64,000 bases of DNA from Bacillus pumilus (GCF_038738535.1 NZ_CP046128.1:1612001-1676000), one strand, 5' to 3'. Positions 47,171-56,020 are shown, counted from the stretch's first letter. Notes: generated from the letters alone by a model not told the origin. Made by a program: numbers and translations.

Positions 47171-48283
47171 ATGAGCAAGATTCCTGTTGCGGAATTGGCA
47201 TCATTATTAAATGACTGGAACATGGAAATCAAAAAAGATCATGCAGATGAGGCAGAACGGTTATTTGCTAAAGCGAAACAAGCGGTAGAGGAAATTGACG
47301 ATGCGGACATCCTTATGTACTATTCTCTTCTTGAGAAGAGGCATCACATTCTCATGTACAATTTAAGAGGGCAAAAGGGCAGTGTTTCAACGAGAAGTAT
47401 AGAAGGTCATCACGGGAAAAAAGAGGATGACTTGTCTAACCGACTTGCCTACTATTTTGATTTTTATGAGGGTGTGTATGAGCAGCATCAAGGAAATTAC
47501 GAGGTTGCATTGCAAATGTATCAAAGTGCTGAAAAGCTCTTAGATAAAATTCCAAGTGAGATCGAACGTGCTGATTTCGATTTTAAGGTGGCCTGGCTTT
47601 ACTACCGGCTTAGTCATATCATGCTCTCATTAAGCTATATCCGCAGAGCACTTCACGTCTATAAACGGCACAAGCATTATGAAAGAAGAACAGCCCTTTC
47701 ATACTCTCTCATTGCGGCGAATCAAACAGAGATCGGCCGGTATGAAGAGGCGCTTGAAAATTATCGCCTGGCGGAAGAGGTTTTGACAAGCGAGCAGGAT
47801 GACTTTATGCTGGCTCAGCTCCATCACAATGTAGCCATTTTATATTCATTTTGGAACAAACCGAAAGAATCAATACGTCATCTTGAAAAAGCACTGTCCC
47901 ATCAAGAATATTATGAGTCGGATTTCTTTTTCCATTCTACGTATCTGATCAGCCGGGAACTCTGTGTGATTGGTGAAAAGCAGCGTGCAAGCCAATATAT
48001 AGAGGCTGCGTATGCCAGAATAAAAGATGCTTCTCATGAAGTGTTTCAGCTGAAAATAGGCATCGTCCATGACCTTTACTTAACGAATGCACCACAAAGA
48101 TTTCAGCAAATTGATGAGAAATTAAGAAAGTTAGAAGAGAAGAATGAATATCATGAAGTAAAAGAGCTTTCACATTTTGCTGCTAAGTATTGTGAAAAGC
48201 AAGCACTTTATGAGCAGTCTGTTTTTTACTTGAACAAAAGTTTAGAAGCGGATTTACATATGAAAAGAATGGGGTTGATTTAA
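47171..48283 (+). CDS. Rap-family regulator (RapG-like by its Phr)
   Basis: 370-aa Rap: KIPVAELASLLNDWNMEIKKD, DADILMYYSLLEKRHHILMYNL, followed by TPR repeats (ALQMYQSAEKLLDKIPSEIERADFDFKVAWLYYRLSHI, ALENYRLAEEVL). GGGGGTG lies 5-6 nt before ATG 47171; an upstream extension to 47105 is not supported. Followed one base later by a phr gene whose predicted signal resembles PhrG, so this Rap may act on DegU-type or ComA-type regulators as RapG does; inference only. Confidence 0.9.
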   Translation: MSKIPVAELASLLNDWNMEIKKDHADEAERLFAKAKQAVEEIDDADILMYYSLLEKRHHILMYNLRGQKGSVSTRSIEGHHGKKEDDLSNRLAYYFDFYEGVYEQHQGNYEVALQMYQSAEKLLDKIPSEIERADFDFKVAWLYYRLSHIMLSLSYIRRALHVYKRHKHYERRTALSYSLIAANQTEIGRYEEALENYRLAEEVLTSEQDDFMLAQLHHNVAILYSFWNKPKESIRHLEKALSHQEYYESDFFFHSTYLISRELCVIGEKQRASQYIEAAYARIKDASHEVFQLKIGIVHDLYLTNAPQRFQQIDEKLRKLEEKNEYHEVKELSHFAAKYCEKQALYEQSVFYLNKSLEADLHMKRMGLI

Positions 48284-48284
48284 G

Positions 48285-48398
48285 ATGAAAACAGGTTTAA
48301 AAGTATTATTCGTTGTAGGTTTAGCGATCGCTGCGTCAGTTCTGACTCAAAACGTTGCGGGTTCTTTCGAAGTAGCAGAAAAAATCATTGGTGGTTAA
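48285..48398 (+). CDS. PhrG-like signalling pre-peptide
   Basis: 37 aa: KTGLKVLFVVGLAIAASVL is a signal sequence, then TQNVAGSFEVAEKIIGG. The C-terminus contains EKIIG, one residue from the PhrG pentapeptide EKMIG of B. subtilis. ATG 48285 starts one base after the rap stop. Terminator follows within 20 bp. Confidence 0.85.
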   Translation: MKTGLKVLFVVGLAIAASVLTQNVAGSFEVAEKIIGG

Positions 48399-48416
48399 TC
48401 CACCATTTATCTCTCG

Positions 48417-48449
48417 CCCTTGTTGATCATCGTCAGCAAGGGTTTTTTG
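48417..48449 (+). terminator. Terminator of rap-phr
   Basis: CCCTTG/CAAGGG stem with inner pairing and TTTTTTG. Confidence 0.75.
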
Positions 48450-48466
48450 TATGTTGTTAATAGGCT

Positions 48467-48505
48467 CTTCTTATTAAACGCTACAAGAACGTTTAATAAG
48501 AAGAA
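48467..48505. repeat. Perfect 15-bp inverted repeat
   Basis: TCTTCTTATTAAACG (48467-48481) and its exact reverse complement (48491-48505), 9-nt loop, no T run. The remaining interval to 48744 shows no gene that I can support. Confidence 0.7.
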
Positions 48506-48744
48506 TTCGCAACAAAGGGGGTGTGCAAATTTGTTACCTGCCCCATTATTCTAAATAAACATAGGGCAGCGCAACAAGTTAAAAAGGTCACCTTTCTTTG
48601 CTTAATTTAATTTTTTGCAGGACTTTTCATTCACATTTTATCAAATTGGTCTATTGTACATAGAAGTAAAAGAAAAAGTCGGAACACCGCTCCATTTGTC
48701 ATGCATATGATGTGATGAGTTGTTAGACGAAAGCAGGTGATTGT

Positions 48745-48981
48745 ATGTATCCACGAGTTTATGGAGGTTTTCATGGAGGCGGTTTTAGCGGTGGGGGAGC
48801 ACATATCGGATCGGTTGGTTCTCATATCGGCTTTGGCGGGTATTATGTGAGCTCTGGTGTGTTTTCTGGTTTAGGCGGTTTCCCTGGATACGGGGGATTC
48901 GGGACATTTTCTGGATATCCGTATGGCTCCACGTTCATTATGGGGCGTCCTCCTGGTTTTTATGTGAGAAGTTATGAGTGA
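48745..48981 (+). CDS. Gly-rich small protein, possibly spore-surface
   Basis: 78 aa, about one third glycine with Tyr, Phe, Ser and His (YGGFHGGGFSGGGAHIG, FSGLGGFPGYGGFGTFSGY). No signal peptide or membrane helix. AGGTGATTG precedes ATG 48745. Composition resembles glycine-rich coat or crust proteins; no specific family. Confidence 0.6.
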   Translation: MYPRVYGGFHGGGFSGGGAHIGSVGSHIGFGGYYVSSGVFSGLGGFPGYGGFGTFSGYPYGSTFIMGRPPGFYVRSYE

Positions 48982-49008
48982 ACGTTGAAATAGCCATCTA
49001 ACGATTGG

Positions 49009-49695
49009 CTATTTCAATTGGTGAAAGTGCTTCAATGCAGCAGTGATCACAATCACCCCAAGGATAGAGATAGGCAGCCAAATGATGATAAACGGGTCGT
49101 ACGCATCTGTGTATGCCGCTAAAGCGGCACCTAGGCAGTAAAAGACAATAGAGCCTATTCGCATGAAACTGACATGCTGTATAGGAGCTTTTCTTTTTTC
49201 CCGGTGTGAAATGCGCTGAGCCAAATCTTCAAATAGGTTAGCGAGTGTACTCGTTAGAACCGTTGTGGAAATGCCAGCCACATTTAATTTGCGGGCGGCC
49301 GCTGTCTGCAGGCCCATGGCCATACTTAAAAGGATAATGAGCATAAAATAAGCACCTTGTGTATAAGGGAAAATGGTCATGAGAGCAAATAGAAGTAGTA
49401 TCATGACTTCTATGATAAAGATACGTGTAACGGCTTTTGGCCAAAACGTTTTCTCATGCTTTCCGCCTATCACAACAGCAAGTAAAACCCCTAGAACGAA
49501 TCCACTCAGTGCAGTGATGGAATGAAGGGCTGTTAGCTGCAAGGAGCTTCCTGCTGCAATGCCAAGCAGCACAATATTACCTGTCATATTGGCTGTAAAC
49601 ACATGCCCTAGGCTCAAATAGCCAATCACATCTACAATACCTGCGGAAAGGCACAAGAAGATTAGTGCTGTATTTCGAAATGAATGTGCGGTCAA
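49009..49695 (-). CDS. DUF1275 (YoaK-like) membrane protein
   Basis: About 229 aa with six or seven helices. Family signs: AGIVDVIGYLSLGHVFTANMTGNIVLLGIAAG at the N-terminus and MGLQTAAARKLNVAGISTTVLTSTLANLFEDL in the middle. B. subtilis YoaK is of this family; function not known, transport is assumed. Start: TTG 49695 has AAAGGG 9 nt upstream; ATG 49704 (three codons before) touches that site, and longer frames run to 49818 over the ligD end. Converges with the upstream Gly-rich gene. Confidence 0.85.
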   Translation of the reverse strand: MTAHSFRNTALIFLCLSAGIVDVIGYLSLGHVFTANMTGNIVLLGIAAGSSLQLTALHSITALSGFVLGVLLAVVIGGKHEKTFWPKAVTRIFIIEVMILLLFALMTIFPYTQGAYFMLIILLSMAMGLQTAAARKLNVAGISTTVLTSTLANLFEDLAQRISHREKRKAPIQHVSFMRIGSIVFYCLGAALAAYTDAYDPFIIIWLPISILGVIVITAALKHFHQLK

Positions 49696-49738
49696 AATGG
49701 TCATCCCTTTCTTACTCTCTAATGAATAAGTGTAACGC

Positions 49739-51610
49739 TTAATGACCGCGTATGTCCATCTTATGTGCCGGTATAATGTCTTCAAGCCGATGTAAGACTT
49801 GTCTGAAAGTGTCATCATTTACAAGATGCCTCATACGGCGGAATGGATCTCCTTTTTCCTTTAGACGCTCTATAACAGCTGGCATGGTAAACAAAGAAGG
49901 ATGAAGGCCATCGTGATGGAGTTCGCCCCATTCAAGCGGTGTCGCTACAAGTCCAAGCTCATTTCCTCTTGGTGAATAGGGCGCGATGATTGTTTTTCCA
50001 GCATCGTGCTGAATATAGTCTAAATACAAGCGATTGCCGCGTTTTTTCTTAAGACGTTCTAAAGTAAATAGCTCAGGAGCTTGTTCACATAAAAATTGGC
50101 ATATAAACGCGGTGAATGATCTCGTTTCTTCGTATGTGAAGGCATTTTTCTTTAATGGAATATACACTTGCAGTCCTTTACCGCCGCTTGTTTTAATAAA
50201 GGCTGTAAGAAAGAGCCCGTCTAAAAGCGCTTTGATTCGCTTGGCAGCTTCTATGGCTAGATGAAACTCGTTAACAGATGGCGGGTCTAAATCAAAGACG
50301 ATTTCGACCGGCCGGTCCGTATCCCTTGTTTCAAAAGGAATATGAAATTCCATCGCAAGCTGGTTACCGAGCCAAAGAAGCGTCTGAGGGTCATTACAGA
50401 CCGTGTAAGCAATATCATCAACTTGATCGGTCAACACAAAATCTGGTGCATAATCAGGTGTCGACTTTTGATAAAAGAATTCATCCCCAGCGCCATGGGG
50501 GAACCGAATTAAAGTAAGTCGTCTTTCACGTAAAAAGGGCAAGAGATAGGGAGCCGCTTGTCTCAAATAAAGTAAGTAATCTGCCTTGTTCAGATGAAGA
50601 GCCGGCACAATCGGTTTTTCAGGATGAGTGACGTCAATCACGGCAGGGAGCGGATACAGCTGTTTGAGCATTTGCTGAAACGTACACGCTGCTGGGTCAG
50701 TATCTAGTAAAAAGGAAGAAAAACGCGGCTCTCTTAAGGCGGATCCATCAAAGGATATACAAGCAATGCTGGCGACGATAGAAGGAGGGATTTCATATCC
50801 TGATGCTCCTTTTAGCTGGCCTTTTGTTTGAAAGAGTGTACGCAGCGTTTGTTCTTCTTCTTTAGAAAACCCATGCTTGAATTGGACAACCTCGGTGAGA
50901 TGATGATCTTGATAAATACAGCCTTGGAAATAGCCATTTTCTTTATCAAAACGAGTCACAATGACAGAGACATAGCGCCAGTTTTTGACTTTCAGCCATT
51001 CTTTTGACCGGGTATTGTCGTGCCATTTACTCGTCTTTTTTTTCGCAACGAGTCCTTCTGCTAAATACGTCGTCATCAGCTTTTTCATATATTCATGATT
51101 TGTGTCTGTATGAATAAGTTGAAGAAGGGAAGGGTGCTCCAGCTGAACAGTTGGCGGAAGTTTTGCTTCTTGGAAAACTTGCTGTAACTGTTTTTTCCTA
51201 TCCATCAACGGTAAATCAACAAGGGATCTCCCTGTGCATCTTAATAGATCAAATGCAATCAAATGACATGGAAACCGCTCAGCCTGCAGCTTAATAGCCT
51301 CTTTGTTTTTCAGCCTGCCTCTTTGCTGAACCCTCGCAAAATCGCTTTGCTGTTCATCCAGTAAAAAGACCAATTCCCCATCAAACGTAAGTGGTAAAAA
51401 AGGAGCAAACTGGTCCCTTAATTGTTCGCACTGTTCAATAACCTCAGGAAACTGTTCGTTTAATCGTTTTCCGGCTCTACTTTCTAAAAGAATCTCGTTT
51501 TCCTCCCACATCAGGATGGTCCGAAAGCCATCATATTTTAATTCATACACCCAGTCTGAACCGGTAGGAATATCATGTGCCGCCGTTAATCGCATAGGTT
51601 TCATTGTCAT
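49739..51610 (-). CDS. ligD: ATP-dependent DNA ligase D (NHEJ ligase-polymerase)
   Basis: 623-aa two-domain enzyme of bacterial end joining. N-terminal ligase: catalytic Lys25 in YELKYDGFR, ESRAGKRLNEQFPE, FDGELVFL and EGLVAKKK, LKVKNWRY. C-terminal archaeo-eukaryotic primase-like polymerase (about 320-600): GAGDEFFYQK, EIVFDLDPPS with the metal aspartates, KTSGGKGLQVYIPL. No 3'-phosphoesterase domain, as in B. subtilis YkoU. Divergent from ku with about 110 bp between them. ATG 51610 has GAGG 7 nt upstream. Acts in germinating spores. Confidence 0.97.
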   Translation of the reverse strand: MTMKPMRLTAAHDIPTGSDWVYELKYDGFRTILMWEENEILLESRAGKRLNEQFPEVIEQCEQLRDQFAPFLPLTFDGELVFLLDEQQSDFARVQQRGRLKNKEAIKLQAERFPCHLIAFDLLRCTGRSLVDLPLMDRKKQLQQVFQEAKLPPTVQLEHPSLLQLIHTDTNHEYMKKLMTTYLAEGLVAKKKTSKWHDNTRSKEWLKVKNWRYVSVIVTRFDKENGYFQGCIYQDHHLTEVVQFKHGFSKEEEQTLRTLFQTKGQLKGASGYEIPPSIVASIACISFDGSALREPRFSSFLLDTDPAACTFQQMLKQLYPLPAVIDVTHPEKPIVPALHLNKADYLLYLRQAAPYLLPFLRERRLTLIRFPHGAGDEFFYQKSTPDYAPDFVLTDQVDDIAYTVCNDPQTLLWLGNQLAMEFHIPFETRDTDRPVEIVFDLDPPSVNEFHLAIEAAKRIKALLDGLFLTAFIKTSGGKGLQVYIPLKKNAFTYEETRSFTAFICQFLCEQAPELFTLERLKKKRGNRLYLDYIQHDAGKTIIAPYSPRGNELGLVATPLEWGELHHDGLHPSLFTMPAVIERLKEKGDPFRRMRHLVNDDTFRQVLHRLEDIIPAHKMDIRGH

Positions 51611-51718
51611 GTCACTTCCTCATATGATGTGTTCTTAGAGTGGGATGAAATTTTCATTCGCATACATAAGTCTAACGAAAACATTGCATAGTAAGGAGAA
51701 AAGAACGGAGGCGACGCG

Positions 51719-52567
51719 ATGCATACAGTTTGGAAAGGCGGCATTAGCTTCGGATTGGTCAATATTCCAGTTAAGCTGTTTACCGCTACAGAGAACAAAG
51801 ATATTAAGTTAAGACAGCTGCATAAAGAGTGTCACACGCCCATTAACTATAAAAAGGTTTGTGCCAACTGCGGGGAAGAGGTGGCACCAGAACAAATCGT
51901 CAAAGCGTACGAGTATGCGAAAAATAAATTTATTGAATTAGACGAGGAAGAGCTTGAAAAACTGCGAAAAGAAAATGAAGAAAAAGCGGTTGAAATCATT
52001 GATTTTGTGAAAATAGAAGAGATTGATCCAATCTATTATGAAAGAAGTTACTTTTTATCACCAGATACTGGCGGAGCAAAGGCTTATTCATTATTAAGAA
52101 AAGCTTTAGAGGAATCTGGGAAAATTGGCGTGGCAAAAATTATGATCCGCTCAAAGGAGCAATTAGCAATCGTTAGGTGCTATGAACATATTTTGCTGAT
52201 GGAAACCATTCATTTCCCTGATGAAATTAGACAAGTATCTGATGTACCGAATATCCCCCAAGAGGAGAACATTGTAAAGAAAGAGTTAGATACAGCGCTC
52301 CTTTTAATCGAGCAGCTGACCACGACATTCGATCCAGCGGCATATCAAGATGAATACAGAGAACAGCTGATGAACTTAATTGGCGATAAAATATCTGGAG
52401 AACATACGGTTCAGCCAGAAACGACAGGCAAAAAAGATCCTGCATCCAATGTGACTGATTTAATGGCGGCTCTACAGGCTTCAATCGATCGATCAAAACC
52501 AGCCAAAGCGAAAAAAGCAGCACCTAAAAAAAGAAAAGCACCAGCGAAAAAAGAAAAGAATGCATAA
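51719..52567 (+). CDS. ku: DNA end-binding protein Ku
   Basis: 282-aa bacterial Ku homodimer subunit: MHTVWKGGISFGLVNIPVKL start, CANCGEEV, and the beta-barrel ring region. A lysine-rich, Ala-rich tail (AKKAAPKKRKAPAKKEKNA) is the C-terminal extension that recruits DNA and LigD. CGGAGG lies 7 nt before ATG 51719. Divergent from ligD; the shared intergenic region (51611-51718) should carry both promoters, in B. subtilis sigma-G driven. Confidence 0.97.
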   Translation: MHTVWKGGISFGLVNIPVKLFTATENKDIKLRQLHKECHTPINYKKVCANCGEEVAPEQIVKAYEYAKNKFIELDEEELEKLRKENEEKAVEIIDFVKIEEIDPIYYERSYFLSPDTGGAKAYSLLRKALEESGKIGVAKIMIRSKEQLAIVRCYEHILLMETIHFPDEIRQVSDVPNIPQEENIVKKELDTALLLIEQLTTTFDPAAYQDEYREQLMNLIGDKISGEHTVQPETTGKKDPASNVTDLMAALQASIDRSKPAKAKKAAPKKRKAPAKKEKNA

Positions 52568-52570
52568 GAA

Positions 52571-52593
52571 AAGACCGCTTACGGGCGGTCTTA
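52571..52593. terminator. Bidirectional terminator between ku and the DUF2188 gene
   Basis: AAGACCGC/GCGGTCTT stem, flanked by A and T residues. Confidence 0.8.
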
Positions 52594-53034
52594 TTGCGGT
52601 TTTAACACGTCCTGAATTGTTCCATCTTTTCTGTGGATAACAACAGAAGTCCCTTTATTAGATGCAATCTCCTTTGCCCGGTCAATTGCTTCTTGTTTCG
52701 TTTCTTTGACCTCACTTGCTCGTTTTGCTTTCTCTGTTTGAACCGCCCAGCCTTCTTCGTGCTTGACGACATGCTGCGCATGATCCATGAGCTCTGGTCT
52801 TGCAGAGCTGCTGCCCTCAGAAGGTTTGACAGAACCATGAGATGAGAAATTCTTTATCTCTTTCTCCGTTGCGTTTTTCTTCCACTCTTTCGCTTGACTG
52901 ATCGCAATTGGGATGGCTCTATTTTCGTCATAGCCTTCCTGTATCATTTTGTTGGCAATCTCAAGCGCTTTTTTTCGAATGACGTTATCTAACGATTGAA
53001 ATGAAGCCGGATAATCATTCATCGTCCAAGGCAT
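52591..53034 (-). CDS. DUF2188 protein, YdaT-like
   Basis: 147 aa. N-terminal part PWTMNDYPASFQSLDNVIRKKALEIANKMIQEGYDENRAIPIAISQAKEW, C-terminal DUF2188 domain (HEEGWAVQTEKAKRASEVKETKQEAIDRAKEIASNKGTSVVIHRKDGTIQ). Like B. subtilis YdaT, a sigma-B general stress protein by memory. Function unknown; the DUF2188 fold is a small beta-alpha-beta. CGAAAGGAGCG precedes ATG 53034. Confidence 0.85.
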   Translation of the reverse strand: MPWTMNDYPASFQSLDNVIRKKALEIANKMIQEGYDENRAIPIAISQAKEWKKNATEKEIKNFSSHGSVKPSEGSSSARPELMDHAQHVVKHEEGWAVQTEKAKRASEVKETKQEAIDRAKEIASNKGTSVVIHRKDGTIQDVLKPQ

Positions 53035-53194
53035 ATGAAACGCTCCTTTCTTTTATTTGAACACCTTCCCCCATCTGCAATGGATCAAACATATCATTCT
53101 TCTCAAACCAATGAATGGGATAAAATACATCGTTTTGCTGAGGCGGAATCTCATCAAATCCCGCAGAATAGAAGGGAGAAAAGGAGTGGTTTGG

Positions 53195-53668
53195 ATGATG
53201 ATAAAAGGTTTGTATGAAGCCCATTTACCTGTGAGTGATTTGAAGGCATCTATTGCGTTTTATGAAAAATTGGAATTGACACTTGCTCACGAAAATGAAC
53301 GAGTTGCTTTTTTATGGATTGAAAAAGGAAAGAGCTGGCTTGGCTTGTGGAAAGTAGATATAAATGCCTTTCCATACCATCCCTCGACTCGGCACGTTGC
53401 CTTTCAAATTACAACGTCCAGTATCGAACAGATCAAGGCTTGGCTTGTTGAAAAAGGCATCAGTATTCACCCAATGTTTGGTTTTTCAGAAGAGGAACAG
53501 CCTTTAGTTCTGGATAATCCGCCGCAATTTCATGCAGCGATCTATTTTCTTGACCCAGATGAGAATTTGCTTGAATGCATTGCCCCGCTTGAACTTGATA
53601 CAGCAGAAGACTACAATATCATGACATATGAGGACTGGGATAGAAAGAAAAATCCGTTTATTGATTGA
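53195..53668 (+). CDS. VOC (glyoxalase/bleomycin resistance-type) protein
   Basis: 157 aa with two beta-alpha-beta-beta-beta modules: LYEAHLPVSDLKASIAFYEKL and HVAFQITTSSIEQIKAWLVEKGI ... AAIYFLDPDENLLECIAPL. Metal ligand positions (H in EAHLPV, H in HVAFQ, E in LLECIA) are present, as in dioxygenase and fosfomycin-resistance branches. Substrate not known. Start ATG 53195, AAAGGAG 8 nt upstream; the longer frame upstream is not supported. Confidence 0.85.
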   Translation: MMIKGLYEAHLPVSDLKASIAFYEKLELTLAHENERVAFLWIEKGKSWLGLWKVDINAFPYHPSTRHVAFQITTSSIEQIKAWLVEKGISIHPMFGFSEEEQPLVLDNPPQFHAAIYFLDPDENLLECIAPLELDTAEDYNIMTYEDWDRKKNPFID

Positions 53669-53701
53669 CAAAATCACTCATTGTAACTATATTGATTACA
53701 A
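53665..53701 (+). promoter_or_regulatory. Promoter and operator of the Rrf2 gene
   Basis: Sigma-A promoter TTGACA (53665-53670), 17-bp spacer, TATATT (53688-53693). The -10 lies inside the inverted repeat TTGTAA-N9-TTACAA (53681-53701), so a bound regulator would block it. Confidence 0.75.
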
Positions 53702-53716
53702 CGGTGGTGAAAGATT

Positions 53717-54130
53717 GTGAAACAAATTAGCAGCAGGTATCCGATTGCTGTTCATATTTTGTCATTTATTGCAGGTGTTCCAAAAGAGTGTACAGGGGAT
53801 TTTATTGCGGAAAGTGTGAATTCAAATCCAGCCATTGTTCGAAAAATGATGGCAATGCTCAAACGGGCGGGACTTATTGAGATACGCCGCGGAGTAGGCG
53901 GTGCTTACTTAAAAAGGCCGGCAGAGGAAATCACGCTGTTAGATGTGTACCGTGCTGTCGATGTAAGCGAGGATGAAGATTTATTTAACTTCCATCAGCC
54001 AGTCATCGCATGTCCGATTGGTCAAGCAATGGATACAAGACTGAGGAGTGAACTAAAAGAAGCTCAGGCAGCGCTTGAAAATCACCTCAAACAAGTGACC
54101 ATCCAGCAATTGTTGACAGAGTCAGAATAA
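53717..54130 (+). CDS. Rrf2-family regulator (YwnA-like)
   Basis: 137 aa. Winged-helix domain: SRYPIAVHILSFIAGVP, SVNSNPAIVRKMMAMLKRAGLIEIRRGVGGAYL, then a dimerisation helix. It lacks the three-cysteine Fe-S cluster of IscR/NsrR; a single Cys in PVIACPIGQAM equals the redox Cys of YwnA/HypR-type sensors. So it may sense disulfide stress. Start GTG 53717, GGTGG 9 nt upstream. Operators before this gene and the next oxidoreductase are alike. Confidence 0.87.
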   Translation: MKQISSRYPIAVHILSFIAGVPKECTGDFIAESVNSNPAIVRKMMAMLKRAGLIEIRRGVGGAYLKRPAEEITLLDVYRAVDVSEDEDLFNFHQPVIACPIGQAMDTRLRSELKEAQAALENHLKQVTIQQLLTESE

Positions 54131-54133
54131 AAG

Positions 54134-54162
54134 AAGCTCAGGCTGAACTTGAGCTTTTTTTA
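54134..54162 (+). terminator. Terminator of the Rrf2 gene
   Basis: AAGCTCA/TGAGCTT stem with a 9-nt loop and seven T. Confidence 0.85.
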
Positions 54163-54171
54163 CACCAGTTG

Positions 54172-54192
54172 TTGTAATCGAGATGGTTATAA
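54172..54192 (+). promoter_or_regulatory. Second Rrf2-type operator, before the oxidoreductase
   Basis: TTGTAA-N9-TTATAA, same arms and spacing as the site at 53681, with one changed base; 70 bp before the next gene. Suggests joint control. Confidence 0.65.
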
Positions 54193-54261
54193 CGAATAAA
54201 CGGATACGTAAAGCTGTACCAAAACATCACCGTCGAATCACAAAATGAGGAGGTCAAACAA

Positions 54262-55113
54262 ATGAAATTATTAGTAACAGGCGCAACAGGACAACTTGGA
54301 TCGCTCGTCGTCCAGCATTTGCTTACAAAGGTACCGGCTGAACAAATTGCGGTCAGTGTTCGAAACCCGCAAAAAGCAGCACATTTGAAGGAAGCTGGGG
54401 TGGATGTACGCCACGGAGACTTTACTCAGCCAGACACCCTTAAGGCAGCCTTTCAAGGCATTGACCGTCTTTTGATGATTTCAACTGCAGAAGGAGACCG
54501 CGTGCAGCAACATACGGCTGCCATCCAAGCGGCGAAAGCAGCTGGTGTATCCTTTATTGCTTATACAAGCGTTGTGAGTGCAAGAGAGAGTCAGCTTGTC
54601 CTTGCACATGACCATGCAAAAACAGAAGAAGCGATTGTGGCCTCTGGCATTCCTCATGTGTTTTTAAGAAACAATTGGTATGTAGAAAACGAAAAAGATA
54701 CGATTCTAGCAGCCGTTAGCGGCGCACCATTTTTAAGTCCAATTGGTGATGGCAAGGTTGGCTGGGCAACAAGAAATGACTACGCAGAAGCGGCCGCAAA
54801 TGCGTTAACACTTCCTGTACATGACCAGGAGATATATGAGCTGTCAGGACCTCTTCGGACGCATACTGAACTTGCACACATTGTCAGTGAGGTAAGCGGA
54901 AAAGAGATCAAAGTCGAGCAAATTGATGTCGACACATTTGGAGAGTTTTTAGCTTCAAATGGTGTACCAAAAGAAGCTGTTCCGTTCGTCAAAGCCATTC
55001 AAAGCGGCATTCGCGATGGTGCCTTAGCTGTTGAAAGCCGTGATTTCGAAACATTATTAGGCCGGCCCTTAACACCTATCGAAGAAAGAATTCGTGAATT
55101 GATTTCAAAATAA
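54262..55113 (+). CDS. NmrA-type NAD(P)-binding oxidoreductase (QorB-like)
   Basis: 283-aa atypical short-chain dehydrogenase: cofactor motif LLVTGATGQLGSLVVQHLL, VSVRNPQKAAHLKEAGVDVRHGDF, YTSVVSARES, FLRNNWYVENEKDTI. The family covers NADPH:quinone reductases (QorB/YtfG) and NmrA-type sensors; the catalytic YxxxK is not obvious. GAGGAGG lies 9 nt before ATG 54262. Paired operators with the Rrf2 gene suggest a role in quinone or electrophile defence. Confidence 0.87.
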   Translation: MKLLVTGATGQLGSLVVQHLLTKVPAEQIAVSVRNPQKAAHLKEAGVDVRHGDFTQPDTLKAAFQGIDRLLMISTAEGDRVQQHTAAIQAAKAAGVSFIAYTSVVSARESQLVLAHDHAKTEEAIVASGIPHVFLRNNWYVENEKDTILAAVSGAPFLSPIGDGKVGWATRNDYAEAAANALTLPVHDQEIYELSGPLRTHTELAHIVSEVSGKEIKVEQIDVDTFGEFLASNGVPKEAVPFVKAIQSGIRDGALAVESRDFETLLGRPLTPIEERIRELISK

Positions 55114-55122
55114 ATCTTCTCA

Positions 55123-55148
55123 AGCGCCCTATCAAAAGGGCGTTTTTT
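55123..55148 (+). terminator. Terminator of the oxidoreductase gene
   Basis: AAGCGCCCT-GGGCGTTTTTTT hairpin, 7-nt loop. Confidence 0.85.
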
Positions 55149-55247
55149 TCATTCAAGCTACACATGCCATATGTCCAAATTTAGACAAATCACTTCGTTG
55201 AAATTTCAGAAATTTGGGATTAAAATGAAAATAGGGTCTGTTATTTC

Positions 55248-55260
55248 GTCATCAGATGAC
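55248..55260 (+). promoter_or_regulatory. Palindrome before lutABC, possible LutR operator
   Basis: GTCATCAGATGAC, a perfect 13-bp palindrome, 44 bp before the lutA start. LutR (GntR/FadR family) represses lutABC in B. subtilis; I infer the site from position and symmetry. No lutR gene is in the window. Confidence 0.5.
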
Positions 55261-55303
55261 CAAATTAATGAATCAAATTGCAGCAAAGAAGGGAAGTTCG
55301 CCG

Positions 55304-56020
55304 ATGAAAGTCCATTTATTCGTTACCTGTTTAATTGACACCATGCAGCCAAGTGTAGGAAAGGCGACAGTGAAAGTACTAGAAAGGCTCGGTGTAGAGG
55401 TGGAATTTCCAGAGGCACAAGTGTGCTGCGGACAGCCAGCCTTTAACAGCGGCTATACAAAAGAAACCATCAAAGCAGCAAAAAACATGATCAAAGCCTT
55501 TGAATCAGCTGAATATGTCGTGACGCCGTCAGGTTCTTGTAAGGCGATGTTTTTAGAATATCCTCATCTTTTAAAAGAAGACCCAGTGTGGTCAGCAAAA
55601 GCTGAGGCACTTACTGAGAAAACATATGAATTAACCGAGTTTATTGTTGATATATTACACGTCACAGATGTAGGGGCGAGCCTGAAAGGAAACGCAACCT
55701 ATCACACATCCTGTCATATGACGAGACTGCTGCGAATTAAGGAAGCACCTATCACACTGTTGTCAAATGTCAAAGATTTGACGATGACACCATTGCCGCG
55801 TGCAGAAAATTGCTGCGGATTTGGAGGAACCTTTTCAGTAAAAATGACACCTATTTCTGAGCAAATGGTCGATGAGAAAGTCCAAAGCATAGAGGAGACA
55901 GGCGCTGAATACATTATTGGTGCTGACTGCGGATGTCTGCTGAATATTGGCGGGAGGCTGAATCGTCTTGATAAGCCCATTCAAGTGATGCATATCGCAG
56001 AAGTATTAAATAGCCGCTGA
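55304..56020 (+). CDS. lutA: Lactate utilization protein LutA
   Basis: 238 aa with two CCG domains: [13 protein letters not shown] ... [11 protein letters not shown], and [11 protein letters not shown] ... [13 protein letters not shown], which bind Fe-S clusters or haem-like groups as in glycolate oxidase subunit F and HdrB. With LutB and LutC it forms an FAD-independent L-lactate oxidising complex. ATG 55304 gives the same length as B. subtilis LutA and has AAGGGAAG upstream; the frame extends to 55256 without a site. Confidence 0.96.
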   Translation: MKVHLFVTCLIDTMQPSVGKATVKVLERLGVEVEFPEAQVCCGQPAFNSGYTKETIKAAKNMIKAFESAEYVVTPSGSCKAMFLEYPHLLKEDPVWSAKAEALTEKTYELTEFIVDILHVTDVGASLKGNATYHTSCHMTRLLRIKEAPITLLSNVKDLTMTPLPRAENCCGFGGTFSVKMTPISEQMVDEKVQSIEETGAEYIIGADCGCLLNIGGRLNRLDKPIQVMHIAEVLNSR

